Shown: piece after piece, positions 21,326 through 32,200 of the stretch
Numbering within the stretch: the stretch's first letter is position 1
Layout of the letters: every line of letters begins with the position of its first letter
Source of the DNA: Salvia splendens
Lineage: Eukaryota; Streptophyta; Magnoliopsida; Lamiales; Lamiaceae
Direction: 5' to 3'
NCBI RefSeq assembly: GCF_004379255.2
Contig: NC_056044.1
Coordinates: 5,248,001 to 5,312,000 of the forward strand
Length of the DNA stretch: 64,000 bases
Notes under the pieces: model-generated
Told to the model about the DNA's origin: nothing
Databases searched by the model: none
What the model saw: only the letters and a program-made list of their open reading frames with translations
Made by a program: the position numbers and the translations under genes

Positions 21326-24277
21326 TCAAACATCAGAATTTCTTCCGGACTGCATCTTTTCTTTCTCTTTAAATTTGTCGCAATTCCTTGAATCGTAGTG
21401 ACCCCACTCCTGACATTTCTTGCATTGACGCATATGCTTGCTCTTAAGCTTCAAAGCCTTCTCGACTCTTGAAGGGAGTCTACTACCACATCCCTTCGTG
21501 CTAACGACTTCAGGTGGATGTACATCTACTTCCTGGGGTGCCTCAGCCCCATAAGATTCCTCCATTATTTTCTTCTTCTGGGCTGTAGACGTTACAACCA
21601 CATTGGAAAAAATCTGTTGTCGAGCTTCACGCACTATAGATGTTAGCTCATGAATTTGATCAATATCAACAGACACAGCCTGGTAAAGACCCAACATCTC
21701 TCCCAACAAAATTGCTTGGGCCGTCTTCTTCTCATCAACATAAACATGTGTTGCTACATCTGGGTTTTGGACGGCATGAACAACCTTAAGCAGAGGAGAT
21801 TTCAACCATCGACCTCCAATCAGATACTCAGGAATCAATCGCAATTTTTTGTTCTTCAACACAAGGAAGATGTGGCTGCATACAAGACCAGCCCTAGAAA
21901 ACATCTTACAACCACATAGACAAACATAATCCTCCACAGATAATGTGACAGACCATGTGTTTGAAAAATGATCTACAACCTTGTAAACCTCTGGACTTGA
22001 ATCATTAGATATTGATACCAGACTGCAGTGGTTATAAGCCTCCAGAATCTGTTCTTGAATTTCCTTGAATGCACCATCAGTAAATATTGTGGATGCATGC
22101 TTCTCAATAGACCATTCTGTTTTCATATTTGCAGTGGTATTATAATCCATATAATCCAGCTTTGCGGAGTAGTTTCGTTGGGCATCAACAACATTATTGA
22201 AATTCATTAAAAAAACAAGGTTCGCCCTGGACTGAGTATACCTCTTGAAAAAACTATTCTGCGATTCCGAAACAGATGTCGTCTTTATCAAAGAACTATA
22301 AGGAAAGTCCCTAAAGTAGGCTGGAACCCAATACTTTCTTGTTTCGAACATAGAAACGAACCATTCAGAGCCAACAAGTTCATAAGTCTCCATCACATTC
22401 TTCCACTTGTCTTCAAAGTCAGTGGGTTCAATTAACTCAGACCAAACGTATGAATTCAAATCCTTTTTAAAATCAGGATTACCAAGAAGTGACTTAGGAA
22501 CCTTTTGAGCGACTTTTGCCATGATGTGCCACACACACCATTTGTGACGTGTATTCACAAGAACTTTTTCAACGGCTACTTTCATGCCCAAGTCTTGATC
22601 AGTAATTATCAACTTGGGATGTATGCCCATGCATTTCACAAACTGCTTAAACATCCAAGAGAACGAATCCGCGCTCTCACTACAAAGCAAACCAGCTCCA
22701 AAGGACATTGCGCGCCCATGGTTGTCCTTACCAGTGAACGGAGCGAAAATCATTGAGTACCTTCAAGGAAACATAAAATAATATTAAAAGATTTACACGT
22801 GTTTAATGATATATCAAATAATATGTCATAATAAACTCAAATCGTAGCATAACAGATAAATGCATCAATTTTAATAAAAAAACTTCTACCTATTAGTTGA
22901 GTACGTAGTATCAAACGAAACGATGTCACCAAATTGCAAGAAATTCATCTTGGCCATAGGATCACACCAGAATAAATGAATCAGACGACTACAGGAATCA
23001 ACTTCATACTCGTACGTGAAGGCATCACAATTTTCCTTCTTCTTCTTCAACTCATCTATAATAATTTGGGCGTCATATCCTTCAGCGTATCTTCTGATGT
23101 CCCATGTGTAGTTACGGATGTCCAACATAGTACACCCAACAGACTCATAACCTCCCATCAATTCAGTCAACAGCTTGAAAGTGAGAGATGGCCCGATATT
23201 AGCACCAGCACAATCTGAAATAAATTTTTGATGAACTAGTTCAAGCTGACGATTTAATCTCATGAACTTCTGGTGTTGTACCTCAACCATGGGGTGGTTG
23301 TGTTCTTCGTTAAAGTGTTGAATTACGTAACCACGGTCAGAATCAAATTTGAATGCAACACAAGCATTACATCCACATTTTTTGGATTTACGTCGTTGTT
23401 TGGGTTGCTGATCGTTAAACTTATGTTCACCCTCTCTGTTACACACCATGTAAAACCGTATGGTCATATCATCAACCTTCTTTGAACCATTCTTCCTTGT
23501 ATCAAATCCGACACGTCGACCATAGTTCTCATAAAATTCAATCGCGTTGTCCAACGTGGGGAAGCTACGACCAACAAATGGTTTAAGCTCTATAGGGCAT
23601 TCTGGGATATTTAAATATGTAAAAATTCATAAACAGAACACACGAAACAAAAACGATTAAAAACCAACAAGCAACCATATACTGGGTGTAGAATGATAAT
23701 GGGTCATAATAGGCTTAAGTCGTGGCATACATCCAACACAAATATCATATATGAAAATGAGTCATACTATACTAAAATCAAAGCATAGTGAGCAAAACGC
23801 TCAAAAAAGCCATTTGACAAAATTCACACAAACAATGACGACGACATAAACATATTAGAAAATATGAACAGTAGCATAGCAACCTAATGAAAATAAAAAA
23901 ATATGACGATAACCAGAATTCCCAAAAACGTCAACAGAGTATGATGGATATTAACAAAAAAACCATCATACACTGGGGGTTAGGATGATATTAGGTCATA
24001 ATAGGCTTATATAGTGGCACAGAACTAAAAATAAATAAAATATGAAAATGTGTCATACTATACACAAATAGAAGCATATCGGACAAAACGATCAGATAAT
24101 ATATTTGCAAAGTTTCACCGAAACGCCTACGGAGAAATAAACATATTAAAAGATGTGAAACGGAGCATAGCGAACAAATGAAAAAAAAAGACAATGACCA
24201 TAACCTGCATTCCCAACAACGTCATCGGAGTATGATTGATTATCTACATGCGAAGTAGGAAGAGTTTCAGATTCCAT
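21326..24277 (-). CDS. FAR1-related sequence (FRS5-like) / MULE-type transposase, apparently intact
   Basis: Three exons on the minus strand: 24277-24205, 23601-22890 and 22760-21326, with GT-AG borders and consistent phases, giving about 739 aa. Order of domains: short acidic N-terminus (MESETLPTSHVDNQ), FAR1 DNA-binding domain (FYENYGRRVGFDTRKNG, then CGCNACVAFKFD and EEHNHPM), MULE transposase core (DIVSFDTTYSTNRY, LIITDQDLGMKVAVEKV, RHKWCVWHIM), SWIM zinc finger (CLCGCKMFSRAGLVCSHIF), and a CCHC-like knuckle near the C-terminus (CKKCQEWGHYDSRNC). The family includes light-signalling factors FHY3/FAR1 and active Mutator-like transposases. I could not find terminal inverted repeats, so domesticated gene and autonomous transposon both remain possible. 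A related broken copy lies at 55270-57890. Confidence 0.85.
23678..24240. repeat. Imperfect direct duplication of about 285 bp in intron 1 of the FAR1-like gene
   Basis: The stretches at about 23678-23942 and 23966-24240 resemble each other, sharing GGGTCATAATAGGCTTA, GTCATACTATAC and ACATAAACATATTA. The duplication includes the 3' end of exon 1 and its donor: GACGTTGTTGGGAATGCAG at 24205-24223 has a decayed copy near 23918-23937. Confidence 0.7.
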
Positions 24278-24869
24278 TTTTAAAGTATGGAAACTGTAAA
24301 CTATGATTAAATATAATTACAAATTGAACAGATTAAACTGGAACGCAAATGGAGATGTGTTCTTCAAACGATGATGATATATTTTTAACGCTTGAAAATA
24401 ATACTCTGGAAGTATTACACTGCAAATTTGGTGTAAGAATGGTTACAAATGATGAATCACAGAGAAGATGCGGTTGAAATAGATATAAACCAGAATTGAC
24501 GCATATTCTTTGATAGAGGTAATATATATTGCCGACCGCAAGGAAGGAAGAAGGCGGCGGCCAACCGCCTTCGCACCGCGACTCCATCCGCCCCCGAAGG
24601 AATAATAACATAATTCACAAAACCGATTCGTAGTATTAAAAACACGATACATAAAACTTCTGAAAAAAAACCGATTCGTAGTATTAAAAACACGATACAT
24701 AAAACTTCTGAAAAAAAAATAAACAGGCCATAGAAGAGAAACCAGACAGATCAATACTACAATAAAAAATTGTTCATTCCAACTCAAAATCAGTTCATTA
24801 CTAAAACAAAACACATAATATTGTTATCATTCAATATTCATAACAAACATATACACAATTCGCTAAACA
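24278..24869. other. Upstream region of the FAR1-like gene, with a 48-bp tandem repeat
   Basis: No gene recognised. A unit starting CCGATTCGTAGTATTAAAAA is present at 24623 and again at 24671, exactly 48 bp apart. A short GC-rich patch at 24530-24600 is unassigned. Confidence 0.6.
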
Positions 24870-25330
24870 CATAGGAGTAATCTAGCACGTATTCGGAGGA
24901 CATGAGTAATCAATAAATATCATTAATTCAATCCGAGATTTCAGCTTAATAGGAGTAATCAAACACGTATTATGTGTAGTAATGAATTCGATACACAATA
25001 TAATTACCTCGTGTATTTCGATAAACCAAATTAATAAGTGTAAATTTTCCAATACCGCCCATTCCGACAAGTGCAATTGCTTCAGGAAATAATCTCTTTG
25101 ATTGCCATATTGATCAGACAATCCAACCATTATTCCACCAAAATTATTTCTTATAATCTCCTCCTACATAAGATGATGGAAGGATATCTGTAAGTTGAGA
25201 AAGGTTGGGAATGAGATTCTATAAATCCTGCATATTATTTTATGGTGAAGTGGACAACATATATAGATGGAGGCGGAAGAGAGAAAGGATATGAGATTAG
25301 GGCTCATTATGTTTCTTTGTTTTATTGGCA
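24870..25330 (-). pseudogene. NLR (NB-ARC) gene relic with decayed P-loop
   Basis: On the minus strand, MVGLSDQYGNQRDYFLK is followed in a neighbouring frame by the Walker A segment LVGMGGIGKFTL (about 25041-25076). This resembles the NB-ARC P-loop GMGGIGKTTLA of plant immune receptors; the second T/T is already replaced by F. Frames are broken and nothing of the LRR or later NB-ARC motifs is visible. The same relic occurs at 52220-52650. Confidence 0.6.
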
Positions 25331-25618
25331 TATTTTATAAGGCAAAACCCACCTTCAAGCCCACGTACTTAATTCAATCAATTGTTTTATTATATCTTTA
25401 TATGATTTGCTTAATTTAATAAATAATTATGCCTTAATTTTATTTAATTTATTTTAAATTAACAAATCTTTTCATTTGGTGAAGTTTGTCGTTATCTGTA
25501 TATTATTACTTGTAATCTAACCAATTTTATGAACTATTCGCAATTTAATATAAATATTAATAAAATGCCAAATAAACACTTTTAAATTAGGCCTCCTGCT
25601 TCGTCTCCATCTTCGTTG

Positions 25619-25751
25619 ATACCTACATTGCCGATGGTGGTGCCTGGTGGCAGAATTTTTATTATCATGTGGTGTCAATTAAAGGGGAACTGAGGGAGTA
25701 TATCAAAGAGAATATATATATATACATAACATATTTATAATCTATTTATCT
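25619..25751. repeat. Dispersed repeat, left part (second copy at 35840-36010)
   Basis: ATACCTACATTGCCGATGG and following sequence recur at 35840 with the same order. Here the repeat is interrupted by the MITE that follows and resumes with GTATAAAAGGCGAGTTTTG at about 26065. Confidence 0.75.
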
Positions 25752-26049
25752 GAGATGTGATCAAATACAAACCCCTATCTATAATATAAACTATAAACTT
25801 TAATCATACACACTTCTTGTAAGTAATCAACGGTTAGCAATGAGATTCATATGTCAATGTCAACGCCTAATACAAATTCTGTCACTGGGGGAATGTCAAA
25901 GCCTAATACAAATTCTGTCATGGGGGGAATGTCAATGTCAACGCCTAATACAAATTCTGTCACTGGGGGAATGTCAACAATGTCAACGCCTAAAGTTTGT
26001 ATAGTTTGTATTATAGAGGGTTTGCAGATTATCATGACCCTCTATAATC
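25752..26049. mobile_element. Short inverted-repeat element with internal minisatellite
   Basis: Left end near GTGATCAAATACAAACCCC and right end near GGTTTGCAGATTATCATGA are imperfect inverted repeats, including the AATATAAACTATAAACTTT / AAAGTTTGTATAGTTTGTA pair. The repeat at 35840-36010 lacks this segment, so it behaves like an insertion with CTAT.TATCT flanks. Inside, 25851-25996 holds three to four units of about 36-42 bp around CCTAATACAAATTCTGTCA. Confidence 0.55.
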
Positions 26050-26660
26050 TATCTATCTATACATGTATAAAAGGCGAGTTTTGACCTTGATTTTAATATC
26101 TACTATAAGATATGGGCATGAGTTCAAATATTTAAAAATTGTAACCTCACTATATAATTCAAGCATAATTAGCGTTATATATTTCAAACATAATATACCG
26201 TTACAATTTTATTTAACATATCAAAACTAATAATGATTCATAATAGTAATAAGTTGAAACGAGTTTTAACAATTTTGTAGTAATAATTTTTCATTCGTTA
26301 ATGCATGAGAAAGTGGGGTGGCAAATTCATCATTACGAGTATAAAAATTTTCAGTTTTTGGCGGTTACAATAAGTGGAGGAGCTAGGCTGCATTCTATTT
26401 TCAATTATTATCATTATGTTTTCATTTATGTTCTTTACATAAATCAAAGTTGTAGACATTATATATATGCATATTGCCTCGGGAGGTTTGAGAAAAGGCA
26501 CTGCATAAAGAAAAAGAGTATTGTATTGTGACATTTTTGGCCAAGACTTCATTTTGAAGGAATTATCTATTTATCCATTCAATGTAGTATTTTTCGCTCT
26601 CCTTAATTCACCCATCATTTTATGCATTTTTATATTTTGATTATTATGTTATTATATTAT
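26050..26660. other. AT-rich spacer, no gene
   Basis: No coding potential recognised. The part from about 26580 to 26660 is the left half of a tandemly duplicated segment whose second copy lies at about 29411-29500. Confidence 0.5.
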
Positions 26661-27214
26661 GAGTGAATTACAAAAATGGTCCATGGACTATGGGTTTATC
26701 TCCCCCATAGTCCCTGTACTTTAAAAATATTGCCAAACAACTCTGGACTAAGGGTTTGTCTCAAATTTGGCCATTTTCCCATTTTTTGTACGAAAATACC
26801 CTTTTGAGCATTTGGGTAATTTGATCTTTTTACACTTTTAACATTTTAAATCTAATATTATTTCAGTGATGTACTAAGAGCATCCACTATGTTGTCCCCC
26901 TCCCCACCGTCCCTTAAACTACTATTTGAGGGCTCTATTGTACTTTATTCCTCCATCCCTTAACTAAGGGACGGAACCTGCAACGCTCCGTCCCTTAACC
27001 GTCCCTTATTCCGTCCGTTAAATTACTATTCATTCAATTTCATTTTTTATTTTTTTTCTAACTCAATTCAATTAAAACAAACACACTTCATTAAAATTAA
27101 AATAACATTACAACATAAAATAAAAATAAAACTTAAAATTTTTTAAAAGAAACATAATTAAAATCTTAAAAAAATAAAAATGACATAATTTAAAATACAA
27201 TGTTATATGGACAT

Positions 27215-27337
27215 CCTTGAATGTTTTATGTTTCACTTTCGATGTGGGACAAAATCATTCTTGGATGTCTCTATAAAAGAGAAGCAACAAAGAATGATTT
27301 TGTCCCACATCGAAAGTGGAACATAAAACATTCAAGG
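27215..27337. repeat. Near-perfect 48-bp inverted repeat (hairpin) with divergent USE-like motifs
   Basis: Arms 27215-27262 and 27290-27337 pair at 47 of 48 positions around a 27-nt loop containing CTATAAAAG. The left arm carries CGATGTGGGAC (27240-27250), the minus-strand form of the GTCCCACATCG motif at 27302-27312 in the right arm. Read on the minus strand, a TATAAC sequence again follows 32 nt downstream. Confidence 0.85.
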
Positions 27338-27790
27338 TTGCCTCTATAAAAGAGAAGCAACCAAGAATGACTTTATCCCACATCGAAAGTGGACCATAAA
27401 ACATTCAAGGTTGTCTCTATAAAAGAGAAGCAACCAAGAATGACTTTGTCCCACATCGAAAGTGGAACATAAAACATTCAAGGTTGTCTCTATAAAAGAG
27501 AAGCAACCAAGAATGACTTTGTCCCACATCAAAAGTGAAACATAAAACATTCAATGTTGTCTCTATAAAAGAGAAGCAACCAAGAATGACTTTGTCCCAC
27601 ATCGAAAGTGAAACGTAAAACATTCAAGGTTGTCTCTATAAAAGAGAAGAAACCAAGAATGACATTGTCCTACATCGAAAGTGGAACATAAAACATTCAA
27701 AGTTATCTCTATAAAAGAGAAGCAACCATGAATGACTTTGTCCACATCGAAAGTGGAACATAAAACATTCAAGGTTGTCTCTATGAAAGA
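27302..27790 (+). repeat. Seven 73-bp tandem units, each with a U-snRNA-type USE and TATA box
   Basis: USE-like motifs start at 27302, 27375, 27448, 27521, 27594, 27667 and 27740, exactly 73 bp apart. Units 1, 2, 3 and 5 match RTCCCACATCG fully, units 4 and 6 have one change, and unit 7 lacks one C. TATAAAAG starts 33 nt after the motif's last base in units 1-6 (27345, 27418, 27491, 27564, 27637, 27710); unit 7 has TATGAAAG. The gap of 32 nt is close to the 33-34 known for plant Pol II snRNA genes and unlike the roughly 23-24 of Pol III types. No known snRNA follows. Promoter activity is inferred. Confidence 0.8.
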
Positions 27791-27815
27791 GAAGCAACCA
27801 AGAATGAGTTTCATA

Positions 27816-27857
27816 AATTCGCAAGCCCGTCAAATATATGTGGGCTATTACGAATTT
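27816..27857. other. Imperfect stem-loop downstream of the 73-bp array
   Basis: AAATTCG..AGCCC pairs with GGGCT...CGAATTT around a loop of about 13 nt. It falls about 30-35 nt after the last TATA-like sequence. Role unknown. Confidence 0.45.
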
Positions 27858-29152
27858 CTTGTATTTATTTATTTGTAAAAATTGTTTTTAAATATAAAAA
27901 CAATTTTTATAAATAAAAAGTATATTTTTTAAAATTCGATTTAAAAAAAAAAATTGATTTATTGCGTCAGCGTGACGACGCCCACTCGCGGGCCGGCGAG
28001 TGGGCGTCACGCACGACGCCGGGTCGCGCCACGTCGCCTAGGCGCGTGGCGAGACGGCCCGTCGCTTGTCTCGGCGACACGGGACGCTGGACGGGGCTCG
28101 GGAAGGGACGGGACGGGGAGCTTCAACACGTCGCGCGACGGACCCGTCTCTCCAGGACGGATCGCGGGATGCCGGCGCGTAGTGGATGCTCTAAATCTGA
28201 TATTATTTCAAAATTATCATTCTTCTTTCATTTTGTCACCCTTCACTTTGTTTCTTTATTTAATATTAGATTTAATTTTTCCTTTTGTCATCCTTCACTT
28301 TGTTTCTTTATTTTAATATTAAATTTAATTTTATAAAATTAATTTTTAAATTCAGATTTTTAAATATCAATAAATTTTTAATAATTATTAAAATTATTAA
28401 ATAACACAAACTGATAGTTTTAATCAATATTTAATAGTGTCTAATATTTAATCAATAAGGTATGTCGACACCAACTTAGTTTTAATCAATATTTAATAGT
28501 TTTAATCATAAATAAATCATATAACACGATTTATGCTGAAATAAATATGCATCTAATGTAAGACTAATATAATTTTCGTTTATTTATTTGAAAACAATCA
28601 TAATTAACTAGAAAATTTCAACCAAAATACTCCTATATAAAATTTTTAGTAGTATCAAATTTTTAGTTAACTTCATAATATCTAGTCACAAGCAATTATA
28701 ACAACAGAAAGAAAGCTAAATAGAATAGCTCTTATTTTTCCATCATGATTAATATTATTTTTCTGCACTTCCTCAATTCAGCTGAATATTACATTAAATA
28801 ACAAAAACTAATAGGTTTAATCAATATTTATAGTGTCCATGAATTAATAGTTTTAATTAAAAAAAATTTATTGATATTTAAAAATCTAAATTTAAAATTT
28901 TATTTTATAAAATTAAATCTAATATTGAAATAAAGAAACAAAGTGAAGGATGACGAAAGGGAAGAAGAATGATAATTTTGAAATAATATCAGATTTAGTA
29001 AATCACTGAAATAATATCAGATTTAAAATGTTAAAAGTATAAAAAGACCAAATTGCCCAAATGCTCAAAAGGGTATTTTCGTACCAAAAATTGGCAAAAT
29101 GACCAAATTTGAGATAAACCATTAGTCCAGGAACCATTTTTGTAGTTCACTC

Positions 29153-29695
29153 TTATATTATATTTATTATTGATGATGATTTTGAATTTTTGGTATCTTT
29201 ATTATTGATGATGATTTTGAATTTTTGGTATCTTTTTAATATTTTATAATTATTTTGATGATATATATTTGGAATCACATCACAGAATCGTGGCTAATGG
29301 TATGGAAGGACCAAAATAAAGGTATTTATTAGTTATTTTTTATTGTTTGGACCAATAGTAATAATAATTGGTTTCTTGATTTGTTATTTTACTAATTGGT
29401 TTCTTGATTTTTTTTCATTATATTTTGCCATCCATAATTCGTCCATCACTCTATGCAATTTTATATTTTGGTCAGTAGTTATCAACTTATCATATTATAT
29501 TTGTTGCTGATATTGATTTTGATTTTTTTTGTATCTTTTAATTTATATTTGTACATTATTTTGATGGCATACAATCAGAATTTCATCACATAATCGTGGT
29601 TAATATAATAGTCATGGAAGGGTCAAAATGAAAGGTATTTATTGATTATTTTTGGCTCTTTAGACCAATAGTAATAATAATTGGTTTCTACATGC
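29153..29695. repeat. Tandemly duplicated AT-rich segment; second copy is an unoccupied MULE site
   Basis: Sequence around 29153-29400 (with 26600-26660 before the MULE) is repeated at about 29411-29695; both copies end AATAGTAATAATAATTGGTTTC. A 37-bp direct repeat (GATGATGATTTTGAATTTTT) lies at about 29171-29245. Confidence 0.7.
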
Positions 29696-30744
29696 GTCTA
29701 AATTCACCAGTCACATTGTCAATTTTAGATTTTATAGATATATTAATGAGTATGTATGAATCAAAATCTTCCTTCGATTAGTAGTAATTTTTAAAATTTA
29801 ATGTTTGGGCTTCGACTTTGATTTTCGAATTTGGGGACTCCTGGTTGGAATATCGGTGTAATCTGCCTATTTTATGGAGTTGATTCGGTTGCTTCGTTAA
29901 TTGTTATGTAGCGGCGTTTGAAATGGTTGTTTAAGATTATATGCGTAATACAAACTGAGCTTATGTTTCTCTAATATATAATTAAATAAAACGAATATTA
30001 ATTCAAAATTTCAAAATTCAACATATTTTAAATCAAATCCTAAATAAAAGTTTTTGTTTTAAATGTGAAAAATACTAAAATTCTACATATGTTGATATCA
30101 TGTTTTGACTTTAAATGTCCCATCATTGTTATAATTGAATTCACTAATTTAATAAAAATTGTTTTGAAATGTAAAAAAAATCAGAATATCGTATACAATA
30201 TTTATATTTATATTTATTAAACATAAAATTTATGTATCTAAAGTATAGAATTTTCTTAAATAATAAATTTATTAAATAAATTAAAACACGTAATATATGA
30301 TAGTTTAACTTGGATTTGCACGTCAATTGTGCCCCATCGAATATATAAATATTTTTTTGTTTTCTTTCATTAAATAAAGTGTATTCTAAGTGTGTTTGTG
30401 GTTGACCTTTTTGTAGTAAAGGTAAAAAAGTGTTTTAAATAAATTGTTATTGAATATTTTTTTTAATTTAGATCTTCATATAATTATATTATTTTTCATT
30501 ACATAAATGTGAATTCACGGTTTTAAAATAGTGCTTATAGAAAATAAATTGGATCGTGCATAGCACGGGTACGAGCTCTAAGTAAGTTGAAGTTTAACTT
30601 GGTCTGGCATAAATTGTTACTAAATTTTTATTATTCAAAAGCTACCTCCTTATACAAAAAAGATAGACAAAGTTGTAGTGACACGGATTTTAATGCGCAA
30701 AAGTAAGAGAGGGAGTGAGAAAAAAGGTGATGGAAGTAGTGTTA
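29696..30744. other. AT-rich intergenic DNA, no feature recognised
   Basis: No convincing ORF, repeat or transposon end seen apart from the Harbinger target site TTA at 30742-30744. Confidence 0.5.
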
Positions 30745-32200
30745 GAGCATCTCCAATGGCGGCTAGCGGGCCGGCTAGCCGATTTCCGGCGCTCGCCGGT
30801 CCGCTCGCCGAACCATTAGAACCGGCGAGCGCCATTTCGGTGAAAAAATCGGCGAGCTCTGGCCGATGCGCTCGCCGGTCTGCTCGCCGCCATTGCAGGC
30901 TTAGGACCGGCGAGCAATCGGGGAGCGAATTTAATGTTTTTTTTTTTATTTCGAAACACTATATATACGCGATTTGCACGTCATTTTCATTCGCACCACT
31001 TGTTTTAACGAGTACTCTCTCTATCTTAATTTCTGTACAAGATCAACAATGGGAAATGAGCAACGTTGGTGGTAGTAGTGGTGGTAGTGGTGGGGATGAT
31101 GAGGAGTACGATCGTCGAATGAACGAATCATTAGAGGCCTATATGAACCGTGAGATTGATCGGCTGCTGCAGAGGGCCTTGCAGCCGGCGGTACCTCGAC
31201 CTCGACCACGGCCAGTTGTCCACCGCCGAACAGTGATTGAACGTGATCACGTAGCTGCACATCAGCGCCTATACGCAGACTACATCGCACAGGAGCAGCG
31301 GTTTAACGACAACCATTTCAGGTGCCGTTTTAGGATGAGCAGAGCCCTGTTTATGCGTATTGTTAATGCCTTGGAGCAGCGATATCTGTATTTCCGCTTC
31401 AGGCACGATGCGGCTGGCATACCCGGCCACACACCTATTCAAAAGTGCACTGCGGCAATCAGGCAGTTGGCCTACGGAGGCGCGGGAGACATGTGGGACA
31501 AGTACCTCCACATCGGTGAGTCGACTGCCCTTGAATGTATGAAGTATTTCTGTTAGGGCGTGATTGAAATTTCTCGTGATCAATACCTTCGAAGCCCTAC
31601 TCGCGAAGACTGCCAGTATCTGATGCAGATGCACGGGGAGAAGCATGGGTTCCCGGGTATGTTAGGCAGCATAGATTGTATGCATTGGGAGTGGAAGAAC
31701 TGTCCCGCTGCCTGGAAGGGGTTCTACACGACCGGCTACAAGGGAAAGAATCCCACGATGATCCTGGAGGCCGTTGTTGACTACCGGCTATGGATTTGGC
31801 ATGCGTATTTTGGGATAGCTGGGTCGAACAACGACCTCAACATCCTCAACTCGTCGCCCCTTTTCAACGAGCAGTGTCAGGGCGTCGGTCCGGCCATCAG
31901 TTTTGTCGCCAACGGGACCCAGCATGATATGGGCTACTACTTGGCGGATGGGATATACCCTAGGTGGCCCGTCTTTGTGAAGACGATCAGATGCGCATCG
32001 GATGAGAGGAATACCTACTTTGTGAAACGCCAGGAGTCTGCGCGCAAGGACGTGGAGCGCGCATTTGGTGTGCTCCAGTCTCGATGGGCGGCAATTAGGG
32101 GTCCAACTCGTTTGTGGCATATCGACTGCATTGCTGATATGATGTGGCAGGAGGAGTTTGTGGCTGGGCTATTGCTGGGCGAAAGCCACTGGAGATGCCC
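30745..32200 (+). mobile_element. PIF/Harbinger element with nearly complete transposase
   Basis: 1456 bp; termini GAGCATCTCCAATGGC and GCCACTGGAGATGCCC, target duplication TTA (30742-30744, 32201-32203). The 5' end contains repeated CGCTCGCCG / CGGCGAGC subterminal motifs. It differs in family from the element at 19115. Confidence 0.92.

Larger units (their letters stand above)
26878..28191. mobile_element. Harbinger-type non-autonomous element carrying a promoter-like tandem array
   Basis: Termini GAGCATCCACTA and TAGTGGATGCTC with 3-bp duplication TAA (26875-26877, 28192-28194). One end has GGGACGG-type repeats and the other is very GC-rich, like the element at 19115 in opposite orientation. 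The transposase is absent; the interior is replaced by the 73-bp array at 27215-27790. Confidence 0.88.
26661..29152. mobile_element. Mutator-like element (non-autonomous) with long inverted repeats, hosting a Harbinger element
   Basis: Termini GAGTGAATTACAAAAATGG and the inverted GAGTGAACTACAAAAATGG are flanked by a perfect 9-bp duplication TTATATTAT (26652-26660, 29153-29161), which is diagnostic for Mutator-like elements. The inverted repeats are several hundred bases long (left arm 26661-26877 plus 28195-28470, right arm about 28790-29152). No transposase is present. The left arm is split by the Harbinger insertion at 26878-28191. Confidence 0.88.

Noticed and set aside
24443..24814. 123-aa minus-strand ORF with a repeated RSFMYRVFNTTNRF segment
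   Set aside because: The repeat comes from the 48-bp tandem duplication in non-coding DNA; 48 is a multiple of three, so the frame stays open by chance.
27344..27833. Series of overlapping minus-strand ORFs with repeated NVLCSTFDVGQSHSW-like text
   Set aside because: They are translations of the 73-bp tandem repeat (not a multiple of three, so every frame cycles) and have no start context or composition of a gene.
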